NCBI RefSeq assembly: GCF_029917005.1
Contig: NZ_CP123967.1
Coordinates: forward strand, 2,480,001 to 2,544,000
DNA length: 64,000 bases
Origin: Tessaracoccus lacteus
Lineage (GTDB): Bacteria > Actinomycetota > Actinomycetes > Propionibacteriales > Propionibacteriaceae
Direction: 5' to 3'
The position numbers were made by a program, and so were the translations under genes. Below are positions 34,419 to 44,565 of this stretch, one piece after another. The number at the start of each line of letters is the position of its first letter. Position 1 is the stretch's first letter. The notes beneath the pieces were generated by a model that saw nothing but the letters and a program-made list of their open reading frames with translations, was not told the origin of the DNA and made no database searches.

Positions 34419-35192
34419 TCAGGCCTGCCCGGCCTTCTTGGCCTTCTCCCTCTTCGACTGCGTCACGAAGGTGCTGACGATGATGAAGACCACCAGCGCG
34501 ATGGCCACGTAGCCGGCGTACCGGGCGTAGATCTCGAGCACGTCGACGACGGGGGCGCCGAACCGCCAGCCGAGCCAGAAGTAGAAGACGAGCCAGATCG
34601 TCGAGGCCACGTAGTCGTAGAACAGGAACCGCTTCAGGCTCATGCCCGCGGCGCCGGACAGCACGAAGACCACCTGCATCAGCGGCAGCGGGATGGGGAT
34701 GTAGGCGATGAAGAAGCCCAGCGGGCCGAGCTTCTCGGCCCAGCGCTCGGCGCGGGCGTAGTTGCGGGCCGCACGCTTCGAGTTGGAGGCCCAGACCTCG
34801 ATCATGCCGCGACCCCACAGCTTGCCGGCCCACCAGTAGATCCAGTCGAACTTCAGGCTGGTCAGCGACGCGACGAACAGCACGACCGGCCAGTGCCCCA
34901 TCTGCCCGACGGACGCGACGGCGCCGCTCAGCGCCACCGAAGTGCGGCCGCCGGTCACCATCGCGAAGATGTCGGGGAACTGGGGGATGAACGCGCGCAG
35001 CGGCAGCAGGATGAAGGAGAAGACGGCGATGACGCCGAACCACGCGAGGCACGCGTAGTCGGCCCTGCCGGGCTTCTTCTTCCACGGCATGCCGTCGGAC
35101 TCCCACCATTCGGGTTCCGTCGACTCGTCGGACGCGGTCTCTGCGACGCGGTCCTCAGGCTCACCGTCGGCCGGCTTCTGCTGCTCACTCAC
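34419..35192 (-). CDS. DedA/VTT-domain membrane protein
   Basis: A 257-residue inner-membrane protein of the DedA (SNARE-associated, VTT) superfamily, members of which act in lipid scrambling and envelope homeostasis. A 45-residue acidic cytoplasmic N-terminus precedes the first helix. The family core is seen as DWIYWWAGKLWGRG, GFFIAYIPIPLPLMQVVFVL and GMSLKRFLFYDYVAS. The C-terminus is basic (TQSKREKAKKAGQA). The GTG start at 35192 has TACGAT seven bases upstream. An in-frame ATG at 35201 would place the box immediately before it and is less likely. Confidence 0.83.
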   Translation of the reverse strand: MSEQQKPADGEPEDRVAETASDESTEPEWWESDGMPWKKKPGRADYACLAWFGVIAVFSFILLPLRAFIPQFPDIFAMVTGGRTSVALSGAVASVGQMGHWPVVLFVASLTSLKFDWIYWWAGKLWGRGMIEVWASNSKRAARNYARAERWAEKLGPLGFFIAYIPIPLPLMQVVFVLSGAAGMSLKRFLFYDYVASTIWLVFYFWLGWRFGAPVVDVLEIYARYAGYVAIALVVFIIVSTFVTQSKREKAKKAGQA

Positions 35193-35267
35193 GCGCTGCA
35201 TCGTACGTGACGCGGCGGCGACGGCCACCCTTCGGTACCCCGCGGTGGCATCTCTTGCGGGACACGC

Positions 35268-35338
35268 TAGAGTCATTCTCGGAACTCCTCCATGAGGAGG
35301 ACTTCCTCCACTCGGATCGTCGGGCACGTACCTGCCCG
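35268..35338 (+). promoter_or_regulatory. Structured leader of the msiK-type gene
   Basis: A TAGAGT -10-like box at 35268 is followed by two small hairpins, CTCCTC-cat-GAGGAG at 35285-35299 and CGGGCA-cgtacc-TGCCCG at 35321-35338, ending just before the AAAGGAA ribosome binding site. A conserved 'msiK' RNA motif has been described upstream of such genes in actinobacteria. I have not verified a match to its consensus, so this is a candidate only. Confidence 0.35.
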
Positions 35339-35354
35339 TGGAAAGGAATGTGGC

Positions 35355-36446
<1,092 letters not shown>

Positions 36447-36466
36447 TCCGTCTCTGATGTCCCGCC

Positions 36467-36500
36467 CGAGGGGCCGCAGCTTTCGAGCTGCGGCCCCTCG
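36467..36500 (+). terminator. Terminator of the msiK-type gene
   Basis: A perfect 15-bp stem (arms CGAGGGGCCGCAGCT and its complement) closed by a TTCG tetraloop begins 21 bases after the stop codon. No T-run follows, as is usual in high-GC actinobacteria. Confidence 0.85.
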
Positions 36501-36561
36501 CCCGCGTCCTGGGGCGGACACGACGGATCGACACCGCCCGGGGTCGGCTACCGTGGCGGAC

Positions 36562-37728
36562 ATGGCTGAGCTGGGACGTTGGACACGTGGGATGCGAGCT
36601 GGCATGGGGGCCGACCCCGCCTACCGGGCGGTGGTCCCGCCGATCTACCTGAGCACCAACTACGTCTTCCCCGATCCGTCGACCGCTGGCCCATACGACT
36701 ACTCGCGCTCGTCCAATCCGACGCGGGACCAGCTGACCGACGCGCTCGCCACCCTTGAGGGCGGAGTCGGCGCCACCGCGGTGGGCACCGGGCTCGCGGC
36801 CGTGACGCTGATCGCCGAGGCGTTCGTGCCGGGCGGCGGTCGCGCGATCGTGCAGCACGACTCCTACGGCGGCACCTGGCGCCTGTTCAGCTACCTCGCC
36901 TCACAGGACCGGTTCGAGGTGGAGTTCGTCGACTTCAACGACGAGGCCGCCTTCTCCGAGGCCCTGGGCCGCGGAGCGGATCTGGTCTGGATCGAGACCC
37001 CGAGCAACCCTCTGCTGCGCATCACCGATCTGGCCAGAACCTCCGAGAAGGCGCACGCCGTGGGGGCGGTGGTGGTCGCCGACAATACCTTCCTGACGCC
37101 CCTGCTGCAGCGGCCGCTGGAACACGGCGTCGACATCGTGGTGCACTCGACGACCAAGTTCATCAACGGCCACTCCGACGTGGTGGGCGGCGCGGCCATC
37201 GCCGCGGATCCGCAGGTGCACGAACGCCTGCGGATGTGGGCCAACGCGCTGGGCCTGACGGCCGGGGCCTTCGACTCCTACCTTGCGCTGCGCGGGCTGC
37301 GCACGCTCGACGCGCGCCTGCGCGTGCACGCCGAGAACACCTCGGCGCTCATGACGCTGCTGGACGGGCACCCCGCCGTGTCGAAGCTCCACTGGCCCGG
37401 CCTCAGATCGCACCCGCAGCACAAGCTCGCGAAGCGGCAGCAGTCCGGGTTCGGCTCGCTCTTCAGCCTTGAACTGGTCGGCGGCGCGCCCGCCGTCGGC
37501 GCCTTTCTCGACGGCCTGCAGATCTTCCACCTAGCCGAGTCCCTCGGCGGCGTCGAGTCCCTGATCTGCGTCCCCGCGACCATGACCCACGCCGGCATGA
37601 CGCCCGAGGCGCGTGCGGAAGCCGGCATTTCCGACGGCCTCCTGCGGTTCAGCGTCGGCGTCGAATCCGCCGACGACCTGATGACGGTCGTCGACGAGGC
37701 GTTGGCGCGGGCGCTCGCCGTCAGCTGA
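36562..37728 (+). CDS. metB: Cystathionine gamma-synthase (trans-sulfuration PLP enzyme)
   Basis: Joins cysteine with an O-acylhomoserine to make cystathionine in methionine synthesis; 388 residues. PLP is bound by Lys199 in HSTTKFINGHSDVVGG. YSRSSNPTRDQLTDALATLE and the C-terminal LAESLGGVESLICVPATMTH are family signatures. Related cystathionine gamma-lyases share these, so the exact reaction is probable rather than proven. TACCGT lies seven bases before the ATG and no ribosome binding site is seen. Confidence 0.87.
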   Translation: MAELGRWTRGMRAGMGADPAYRAVVPPIYLSTNYVFPDPSTAGPYDYSRSSNPTRDQLTDALATLEGGVGATAVGTGLAAVTLIAEAFVPGGGRAIVQHDSYGGTWRLFSYLASQDRFEVEFVDFNDEAAFSEALGRGADLVWIETPSNPLLRITDLARTSEKAHAVGAVVVADNTFLTPLLQRPLEHGVDIVVHSTTKFINGHSDVVGGAAIAADPQVHERLRMWANALGLTAGAFDSYLALRGLRTLDARLRVHAENTSALMTLLDGHPAVSKLHWPGLRSHPQHKLAKRQQSGFGSLFSLELVGGAPAVGAFLDGLQIFHLAESLGGVESLICVPATMTHAGMTPEARAEAGISDGLLRFSVGVESADDLMTVVDEALARALAVS

Positions 37729-37781
37729 CTTCGACTCCGGCCCACTGCGCCCGACGGAGGCGGCCGAGTAGGCTGGAGGGC

Positions 37782-39164
37782 GTGCCCAGATTCCTCGCAG
37801 CCCGGCCTGACGCTGACCTGATCCGGCTGCCCTGGCAGGTTCCGCTAGCGGACTGGCCGACGCAGCACCTGGTCGCGCTGCCCCGCGGCATCTCCCGCCA
37901 CGTCGTGCGCTTCATCCAGGTGGGTGACCAGTTCCTCGCGGCGAAGGAGATCCTGGAGGAGGTCGCGGTGCAGGAATACCGCCTGCTCGGCGAGCTCAAG
38001 CGCCTCGGCGTCCCATCGGTCGAACCGGTCGGCGTGGTGCTGGGCCGGGTCGACGTGGAGGGCAACCCCCTCGATCCCATCCTGCTGACCCGGCACCTCC
38101 CCTTCTCCCTGCCGTACCGGTCGCTGTTCTACCCCGGCGTGAAGCACGAGACAGTAAACCGCCTCCTCGACGCCATGGTCGTCCTCTTCGCCCGGCTGCA
38201 TCTGAGCGGCTTCTACTGGGGCGACGTCTCCCTCTCGAACATCCTGTTCCGCCGCGACGCCGGCGAGTTCGCCGCGTACCTCGTCGACGCGGAGACCGGA
38301 GAGTTGCACGACCAGCTGACCGACGGGCAGCGCGCCCACGACCTGCAGAACGCCCGCACCAACCTGTTCGGTGAGTTCCTCGACCTCGAGGCGGGCGGCA
38401 TCCTCGACCCGTCCCTTGACCCGACGTGGCTCGTCGAGACCATCGAGGACCGCTACGAGCAGCTGTGGGCGGAGCTCACGGGGGTCGAGGAGTTCGACCA
38501 GTCCGAGCTGTACCGCCTCGAGGGCCGTGTGCGGCGGCTCAACGCGCTCGGGTTCGACGTCGCCGAGATCGATATCGACGCGTCGCCCGACGGCGGGACG
38601 ATCCGGATGCGGCCGAAGGTGGTCGACGCCGGCCACCATGCCCGCCGCCTGATGCGCCTGACCGGCCTCGACGCTGAGGAGCACCAGGCCCGCCGCCTAC
38701 TCAACGACATGGACACCTTCCGCGCGAAGGTCGTCCCGCACGCTCCGGAGTCCGTTGCCGCGCACAAGTGGCTGGTCGAGGTGTTCGAGCCCGCGGTCAA
38801 TCGCATCCCCTCGCACCTGCGGGGCAAGCGGGACGCGGCGCAGTTCTACCACGAGGTGCTCGACTACCGCTGGTACCAGTCGCAGCGCGAGCAACGCGAG
38901 GTGCCCACTGAGGAGGCCGCGGCGGGATACATCCACGAGATCCTCGCGACGCTGCCCGACGAGAAGCTGGGCGACGTGGACCGCGTCGGCGGCGAGCTCC
39001 GGGACAAGTACGACCCCTCCAAGGGTTTCATCGACGATGACGACGACGAGAAGCCCTACGACCCGTGGGAGGACGAGGCAAACGCCCCGGACGTTCCGGT
39101 GATGCAGGGCTTCGACATCAACGCGCTGCGCGCCAAGGCCGCAGCCAAGGACAAGAAGGGCTGA
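37782..39164 (+). CDS. DUF4032 protein with kinase-like N-terminal domain
   Basis: A 460-residue cytoplasmic protein. The N-terminal 175 residues follow a protein-kinase/LPS-kinase fold. Candidate ATP-anchoring Lys55 (FLAAKEILEE) pairs with Glu65. GFYWGDVSLSNILF supplies Asp148 and Asn153, and AAYLVDAETGE supplies Asp169 as the metal-binding aspartate. The C-terminal DUF4032 region (about 230-400) ends in an acidic tail. The GTG start has TAGGCT seven bases upstream. Substrate unknown. It ends 6 bases from the convergent FrnE-like gene. Confidence 0.82.
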   Translation: MPRFLAARPDADLIRLPWQVPLADWPTQHLVALPRGISRHVVRFIQVGDQFLAAKEILEEVAVQEYRLLGELKRLGVPSVEPVGVVLGRVDVEGNPLDPILLTRHLPFSLPYRSLFYPGVKHETVNRLLDAMVVLFARLHLSGFYWGDVSLSNILFRRDAGEFAAYLVDAETGELHDQLTDGQRAHDLQNARTNLFGEFLDLEAGGILDPSLDPTWLVETIEDRYEQLWAELTGVEEFDQSELYRLEGRVRRLNALGFDVAEIDIDASPDGGTIRMRPKVVDAGHHARRLMRLTGLDAEEHQARRLLNDMDTFRAKVVPHAPESVAAHKWLVEVFEPAVNRIPSHLRGKRDAAQFYHEVLDYRWYQSQREQREVPTEEAAAGYIHEILATLPDEKLGDVDRVGGELRDKYDPSKGFIDDDDDEKPYDPWEDEANAPDVPVMQGFDINALRAKAAAKDKKG

Positions 39165-39170
39165 GGCCGG

Positions 39171-39887
39171 TCAGCAGCCGTCGGGGCCGCAGGCATCGCC
39201 CGACTCGCCGACCGTGATCAGCCGAGGGGTCTGCTCGGCGCGGGCCTGCTCCAGCACCTGCAGGAAGACCTCCGGAGGCTGCGCGCCGGAGATGGCGTAC
39301 TTGCCGTCGACCACGAAGAAGGGCACCCCTCGGACACCGATCTGCGCGCCGAGCCGGATGTCGGCCTCCACGGCGTGGTCGAGTTCGTCCGACGAGGCGG
39401 CGGTCTCGGCGTCGTCGGGCGCGATGCCGACCTCCTCGGCCAGCGCGGCCAGCACCTCGATGTTTCCGATGTCGAGGGCCTTCTCGAAGTGCGCGGCAAG
39501 CAGCAGCTCCTTCAGGTCCGCGGCGCGCGTGCCTCCATCCCCGGCATCGATGTGTTTGGCCAGCTGGAGCAGGCGGTGCGCGCGGCGGGAGTTGGCGACG
39601 ACGAGGTGGTCGAAGTCGTAGTGGAGCCCCTCGCCGAGCGCGTTCTCGGCGACCTGGCCGATCATCTGCTCGACGCTGGCCCGCGGGATGCCCTTGGCCT
39701 CGACGAGGTAGTCGACCTCGGAGCGGTCGTCGTGCTCGGGCAGCGTCGGGTCGAGCTGGAAGCTGCGCCAGGTCACGGTGACCTGCTCGCGCTGCGGGAA
39801 CTGCGCCAGCGCCGTCTCGAGGCGGCGCTTGCCGATGAAACACCAGGGGCAGGCGATGTCGGACCAGATCTGTACGTCGATGCTCAC
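39171..39887 (-). CDS. DsbA-family oxidoreductase, FrnE-like
   Basis: A 238-residue cytoplasmic thioredoxin-fold protein of the FrnE group. The CPWC motif (Cys13-Cys16) sits in WSDIACPWCFIG, and the cis-proline region is GVRGVPFFVVDGKYAISGAQ. It has the helical insertion of FrnE and ends with extra cysteines (GDACGPDGC). Related proteins assist oxidative-stress tolerance. A GTG start is used; TTCAAT lies six bases upstream and overlaps a perfect dyad. Confidence 0.88.
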   Translation of the reverse strand: MSIDVQIWSDIACPWCFIGKRRLETALAQFPQREQVTVTWRSFQLDPTLPEHDDRSEVDYLVEAKGIPRASVEQMIGQVAENALGEGLHYDFDHLVVANSRRAHRLLQLAKHIDAGDGGTRAADLKELLLAAHFEKALDIGNIEVLAALAEEVGIAPDDAETAASSDELDHAVEADIRLGAQIGVRGVPFFVVDGKYAISGAQPPEVFLQVLEQARAEQTPRLITVGESGDACGPDGC

Positions 39888-39888
39888 C

Positions 39889-39908
39889 AGTTCATTGAAT
39901 CATGAACT
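39889..39908. promoter_or_regulatory. AT-rich 7-6-7 dyad overlapping divergent starts
   Basis: AGTTCAT, six bases, ATGAACT is a perfect inverted repeat beginning two bases from the FrnE-like start codon and covering its -10 box. It is strikingly AT-rich for this genome and has the form of a MarR/OhrR-type operator. No regulator gene is adjacent. Confidence 0.5.
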
Positions 39909-40016
39909 ATCGGTGTGGGGAGGTCGGCAAGAAGATCACCGTAAGAGGTCACCGGCAGGAAGTCCAGCTACACCACCGCGACGAAGGCCTCCAAGGCCAC
40001 CGCTAAGGTCGCCTGA
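39902..40016 (+). pseudogene. Possible frameshifted small gene upstream of cysS
   Basis: From 39945 to 40016 the frame EVTGRKSSYTTATKASKA...KVA-stop has G or C at the third position of nearly every codon and a natural Lys/Ala/Thr-rich composition, but TAA immediately precedes it and no start exists in frame. One extra base at GTAAGAG joins it to an ATG frame at 39902 (MNYRCGEVGKKITV), giving about 37 residues. A good terminator follows 12 bases later. Either a disrupted tiny gene or a sequencing error; function unknown. Confidence 0.4.
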
Positions 40017-40028
40017 TCGACTCCCGAC

Positions 40029-40068
40029 CGCCCCGGCCCCCTCCGCACCCGCGCAGGGGGTCGGGGCG
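40029..40068 (+). terminator. Hairpin upstream of cysS
   Basis: A 14-bp stem with one G-T pair (CGCCCCGGCCCCCT with its complement), a 12-base loop, then CTTGTC. It lies 12 bases after the possible small gene and just before the cysS promoter box, so it separates the two. Confidence 0.6.
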
Positions 40069-40091
40069 CTTGTCACGGTAGACTCCGCTGC

Positions 40092-41534
40092 GTGACGCTC
40101 AAGCTCTATGACACCGCGACGCGGTCCGTGCGCGCCTTCGTCCCGCTGAACGAGGGACGGGTGTCGATCTACCACTGCGGGTTGACGGTGCAGGCCTCCC
40201 CGCACCTCGGTCACATCCGCAAGGAGGTCGTGTTCGACGTCCTGCGCCGCTGGCTCGAGGCCAAGGGCAACGAGGTCACCGTCGTCGCCAACGTCACCGA
40301 CATCGACGACAAGATCCTCGCCAAGTCCGCCGAGCTGGGCACCCCGTGGTTCGCCCACGCCTACCACTTCGAACGCGAGCTGCACGCCGCCTACGCATCG
40401 CTCGGCTGCAAGCCCCCCACCTATGAGCCGCGCGCCACCGGCCACATCCCGGAGATGATCGAGCTGATCTCCGTCCTCATTGATCGCGGCCACGCCTATC
40501 CGGCGCCCGACGACTCGGGAGACGTGTACTTCGACGTCAAGAGCTGGCCCCGCTACGGCGAGCTCAGCGGCCAGAAGGTCGACGAGATGGAGTCCGCCGC
40601 CGACGCCGACCCGCGTGGCAAGCGTGACCCCCGCGACTTCGCCCTCTGGAAGGGGCACAAGCCCGAGGAGCCGCTCACCGCGTCGTGGCCCTCCCCCTGG
40701 GGACGCGGCCGTCCCGGCTGGCACATCGAGTGCTCCGCCATGGCGGGCAAGTACCTGGGCGACACCTTCGACATCCACGGCGGCGGCATCGATCTGCGCT
40801 TCCCGCACCACGAGAACGAACTCGCCCAGTCGGCGGCGGCGGGCCACGGCTTCGCCCGCTACTGGCTGCACAACGCCTGGGTCACGATGGCTGGCGAGAA
40901 GATGAGCAAGTCGCTCGGCAACACGGCGCTGGTCTCCGAGGTGACGCGGGCTTACGACCCGCGGGCCGTGCGCTTCTTCCTGCTCTCGCCGCACTACCGT
41001 TCGACGATCGAGTTCTCTCCCGCCGACGAGGCCTCCCGCGGCTCGCTCGAGGAGGCGGAGAAGGCCATCGACCGCATCGACAACTTCGTCGGCCGGGCGC
41101 GCGGGTTCCTGGGCGATGACTGGGAGCCGACCGAGGCCGTCGCCCCTCAGTGGGAGGCGTTCCGTGCCGCCATGGACGACGACCTCGCCACTCCCGCCGC
41201 GACGGCGGCCCTGTTCGATGCCATCAAGGCCGGCAACCAGGCGCTCGCAGCCTCCGACCGCGCGCAGGTCGGGGTCCTCAGCGACGCGGTCACCGCGATG
41301 TTGGCGGTCTTCGGCCTCGACCCGGAGGCCCCCGAATGGGCGGGAGACCCGCGCGGCTCGGCCGATCTCGTCCCCGTCGTCGACGGGCTCGTCGGGGCGT
41401 TGCTGGAGCAGCGGTCCGCGGCGCGTGCCGCGAAGGACTGGGCGGCCGCCGACACGATCCGCGACACTCTCACCCGGCTCGGCCTGGTGATTACCGACAC
41501 CCCCACCGGGGCGTCCTGGAGCTTGGAGAAGTAG
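40092..41534 (+). CDS. cysS: Cysteinyl-tRNA synthetase
   Basis: Charges tRNA-Cys; class I synthetase of 480 residues. The zinc-site cysteine and HIGH-type motif are in [20 protein letters not shown]. The zinc-binding WHIECSAMA and HHENELAQS are present, as is the KMSKS loop ([11 protein letters not shown]). A GTG start with TAGACT seven bases upstream indicates leaderless expression. rlmB starts directly after its TAG stop. The anticodon-binding C-terminal part is complete. Confidence 0.96.
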   Translation: MTLKLYDTATRSVRAFVPLNEGRVSIYHCGLTVQASPHLGHIRKEVVFDVLRRWLEAKGNEVTVVANVTDIDDKILAKSAELGTPWFAHAYHFERELHAAYASLGCKPPTYEPRATGHIPEMIELISVLIDRGHAYPAPDDSGDVYFDVKSWPRYGELSGQKVDEMESAADADPRGKRDPRDFALWKGHKPEEPLTASWPSPWGRGRPGWHIECSAMAGKYLGDTFDIHGGGIDLRFPHHENELAQSAAAGHGFARYWLHNAWVTMAGEKMSKSLGNTALVSEVTRAYDPRAVRFFLLSPHYRSTIEFSPADEASRGSLEEAEKAIDRIDNFVGRARGFLGDDWEPTEAVAPQWEAFRAAMDDDLATPAATAALFDAIKAGNQALAASDRAQVGVLSDAVTAMLAVFGLDPEAPEWAGDPRGSADLVPVVDGLVGALLEQRSAARAAKDWAAADTIRDTLTRLGLVITDTPTGASWSLEK

Positions 41535-42488
41535 ATGGCAGGCAACTCGCAGCGTCGTGGCGCTGGCAGCAAGGGAAAGAGCAAGGCGGCCGGGTCGGGT
41601 GGGCGCATCCGCCGCTCGCTCGAGGGGCGCGGCCCCACCCCCAAGGCCGAGGACCGCACCTACCACAAGGCCTACAAGGCCAAGCAGGCCGCGCAGCGCA
41701 AGCAGCAGACCGCGCCGAAACGGGCGAACCGCTCCGCCGTCGGCGCGGACTGGGTCGTCGGCCGCAACCCCGTGTACGAGGCGCTGATGGCCGGCCTGCC
41801 GGTCAAGCAGGCCTACGTCGCGGAGGGCGCCGAACGCGACGACCGTCTCCGGGAGATCTTCAAGTTCGCCGCGGAGAAGAGCCTGCCGCTGCTGCAGGTG
41901 ACCCGCGGGGAGCTGGACCGTGTCACCGGCGGACTCGTGCACCAGGGCGTCGCGCTGCAGCTGCCCGCCTACGAGTACGCCGACGCTCAGGACCTCCTCG
42001 CCGAGGCCGCGCAGACCGACGGCATCGTCGTGGCCCTCGACGGCATCACCGACCCACGCAACCTGGGCGCGATCATCCGGTCCGCCGGCGCGTTCGGCGC
42101 GGTCGGCATCGTCATCCCCGCCCGCCGCTCCGCCTCCATGACGGCCGCGGCGTGGAAGACGTCCGCCGGGGCCGCCGCCCGCGTCCCCGTCGCGATGGCG
42201 ACGAACCTGAACCGCGCGCTGGAGCAGGCGTCGAAGATGGGATTGACCATCGTCGGCCTGGCCGGCGAGGGCGACGTGCCCGTCTCCGGCATCCCCGGCG
42301 CCGACGGGCCGCTGCTGATCGTCGTCGGCTCGGAGGACGAGGGCCTTGCCCGGCTCACGCGGGAGAAGTGCGACGCGCTGGTATCCATCCCGATCGCGTC
42401 CGCCGTCGAGTCGCTCAACGCGTCGGTGGCCGCCTCCGTGGTGCTGTACGAGGTGTCTCAGCAGCGGACGGGGCTCCCCACTAAGTGA
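41535..42488 (+). CDS. rlmB: 23S rRNA (guanosine-2'-O-)-methyltransferase RlmB (SpoU family)
   Basis: A 317-residue SPOUT methyltransferase. A basic, low-complexity N-terminal tail (about 65 residues) precedes the substrate-binding domain ([19 protein letters not shown]). The knotted SAM-binding domain has [27 protein letters not shown] and the final [20 protein letters not shown]. The ATG follows the cysS stop without a gap, so the two are translationally linked. Confidence 0.94.
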   Translation: MAGNSQRRGAGSKGKSKAAGSGGRIRRSLEGRGPTPKAEDRTYHKAYKAKQAAQRKQQTAPKRANRSAVGADWVVGRNPVYEALMAGLPVKQAYVAEGAERDDRLREIFKFAAEKSLPLLQVTRGELDRVTGGLVHQGVALQLPAYEYADAQDLLAEAAQTDGIVVALDGITDPRNLGAIIRSAGAFGAVGIVIPARRSASMTAAAWKTSAGAAARVPVAMATNLNRALEQASKMGLTIVGLAGEGDVPVSGIPGADGPLLIVVGSEDEGLARLTREKCDALVSIPIASAVESLNASVAASVVLYEVSQQRTGLPTK

Positions 42489-42549
42489 CGATCAGAGGGT
42501 AGGCCGGGATAGAGTTGGCGCAACCCGTCGCCTTCATTCAAGGAGCACC

Positions 42550-43986
42550 GTGAGCGACCTCCAAGCGATCTCTTCGGCCTACCAGACCCTGCTCGGCATG
42601 ATCGGGGAGGTGGAGCCCCGCATCGCCCAGGCGACGCGCCAGGAGCTCACCGACCAGCGAGGTTCCCTGAAGCTGATCGCCTCCGAGAACTACGCCAGCC
42701 TCCCCGTGCTCGCCACCATGGGCACCTGGCTGAGCGACAAGTACGCCGAGGGCACCGTCGGGCACCGCTTCTACGCCGGCTGCCAGAACGTCGACACCGT
42801 GGAGACCGTCGCGGCGGAGCACGCCCGCGAGCTGTTCGGCGCCGAGTACGCCTACGTGCAGCCGCACTCCGGCATCGACGCCAACCTGACCGCCTACTGG
42901 GCCATCCTCGCGAACCGCGTCGAGACGCCCGCACTGTCCGAGTTCGGCGTCAGGGGCGTCGCGGACCTCAGCGAGCAGGACTGGGAGACGCTGCGCCACC
43001 GCTTCGGCGACCAGCGGCTGCTCGGCATGTCGCTCGACGCGGGCGGCCACCTGACGCACGGCTTCCGCCCGAACGTCTCCGGCAAGATGTTCCACCAGCG
43101 CTCCTACGGCACCGACCCCGAGACGCAGCTGCTCGACTACGACGCGCTCGCCGCCCAGGCCCGCGAGTTCAAGCCGCTGATCATCGTCGCCGGCTACTCC
43201 GCCTACCCGCGCCGCGTGAACTTCGCGAAGATGCGCGAGATCGCCGACTCGGTCGGCGCGGTGCTGATGGTCGACATGGCGCACTTCGCCGGGCTCGTCG
43301 CCGGCAAGGTGTTCACCGGCGAGGAGGATCCGGTCCCCTACGCCCACGTCGTGACCACGACGACGCACAAGTCGCTGCGTGGCCCGCGCGGTGGCATGGT
43401 GCTGGCCACCGAGGAGTTCGCCCCCAGCGTCGACCGCGGCTGCCCGCTCGTGCTCGGCGGCCCGCTGTCGCACGTCATGGCCGCCAAGGCCGTCGCGCTG
43501 GCCGAGGCCCGCACCGAGGCTTTCCGCACCTACGCCCAGAACGTCGCCGACAACGCCAAGGCGCTCGCCGAGGGCCTGCTGACCCGCGGCGTGAACCTCG
43601 TCACCGGCGGCACCGACAACCACATCGTGCTGATGGACGTCGGCAGCTTCGGCATCACCGGCCGTCAGGCCGAGGCCGCGCTGCTCGAGTCGGGCATCGT
43701 CACCAACCGCAACTCCGTCCCGAACGACCCGAACGGCGCCTGGTACACCTCCGGCGTCCGCCTCGGCACCCCGGCCCTGACGTCGCGTGGCTTCACCACC
43801 TCAGACATGGACGCCGTCGCGGACCTCATCGCGGGCGTGCTGAAGCACACCGTGCCGACGACCACCGCGAAGGGCGAGCCGAGCAAGGCGAAGTACGACC
43901 TGTCGGCCGACGCGCGTCAGACCTCGCTCGACGGTGCCGCCGCACTGGTGGGGGCTCACCCGCTTTACCCGGGCTTCGAGATCTGA
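42550..43986 (+). CDS. glyA: Serine hydroxymethyltransferase, long form
   Basis: Interconverts serine and glycine with tetrahydrofolate. The PLP lysine is in [35 protein letters not shown] is the N-terminal signature. At 478 residues it is about 60 longer than the common 415-430 form, the extra being an insert after WAILANRVE ([17 protein letters not shown] through [13 protein letters not shown]), as in the long GlyA forms of chlamydiae and some actinobacteria. GTG start preceded by AAGGAG. It follows rlmB by 61 bases, with a TAGAGT box in the gap. Confidence 0.95.
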   Translation: MSDLQAISSAYQTLLGMIGEVEPRIAQATRQELTDQRGSLKLIASENYASLPVLATMGTWLSDKYAEGTVGHRFYAGCQNVDTVETVAAEHARELFGAEYAYVQPHSGIDANLTAYWAILANRVETPALSEFGVRGVADLSEQDWETLRHRFGDQRLLGMSLDAGGHLTHGFRPNVSGKMFHQRSYGTDPETQLLDYDALAAQAREFKPLIIVAGYSAYPRRVNFAKMREIADSVGAVLMVDMAHFAGLVAGKVFTGEEDPVPYAHVVTTTTHKSLRGPRGGMVLATEEFAPSVDRGCPLVLGGPLSHVMAAKAVALAEARTEAFRTYAQNVADNAKALAEGLLTRGVNLVTGGTDNHIVLMDVGSFGITGRQAEAALLESGIVTNRNSVPNDPNGAWYTSGVRLGTPALTSRGFTTSDMDAVADLIAGVLKHTVPTTTAKGEPSKAKYDLSADARQTSLDGAAALVGAHPLYPGFEI

Positions 43987-43989
43987 GTC

Positions 43990-44552
43990 GCGGTTCCCTG
44001 AGCCGGTCGAAGGGCCACCACACCGGTTCCCTGAGTCTGTCGAAGGGCCACCACACCGGTTCCCTGAGCTTGTCGAAGGGCCACCACACCGGTTCCCTGA
44101 GCCTGTCGAAGGGCCCTGAGCGCAGCGAAGGGTTCTCCTCTCGCTCCGCTCGAGGCACCTCGACAAGCTCGGCGACCCGGTCTCTGGTTCCCTGAGCCTG
44201 TCGAAGGGCCACCACACCGGTTCCCTGAGCCTGTCGAAGGGCCCTGAGCGCAGCGAAAGGGTTCTCCTCTCGCTCCGCTCGAGGCACCTCGACAAGCTCG
44301 GCGACCCGGTCTCTGGTTCCCTGAGCCTGTCGAAGGGCCACCACACCGGTTCCCTGAGCCTGTCGAAGGGCCACCACACCGGTTCCCTGAGCCTGTCGAA
44401 GGGCCCTGAGCGCAGCGAAAGGGTTCTCCTCTCGCTCCGCTCGAGGCACCTCGACAAGCTCGGCGACCCGGTCTCTGGTTCCCTGAGCCTGTCGAAGGGC
44501 CACCACACCGGTTCCCTGAGCCTGTCGAAGGGCCCTGAGCGCAGCGAAGGGA
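43990..44552. repeat. Large compound repeat array (33-bp and 129-bp periods)
   Basis: A 33-base unit (GGTTCCCTGAGCCTGTCGAA plus GGGCCACCACACC) is repeated alone and inside a larger 129-base cassette that also contains GGTTCTCCTCTCGCTCCG and CTCGACAAGCTCGGCGACCC. The cassette marker recurs at 44131, 44260 and 44422, that is 129 and 129+33 bases apart. It fills the gap between the convergent glyA and the lipoprotein gene. Open frames across it are repeat artefacts. Confidence 0.9.
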
Positions 44553-44565
44553 CGACCGGGCACGA

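Noticed and set aside
43990..44552. CRISPR-like array
   Set aside because: The apparent spacers are themselves repeated, periods are 33 and 129 bases, and no cas genes are present.
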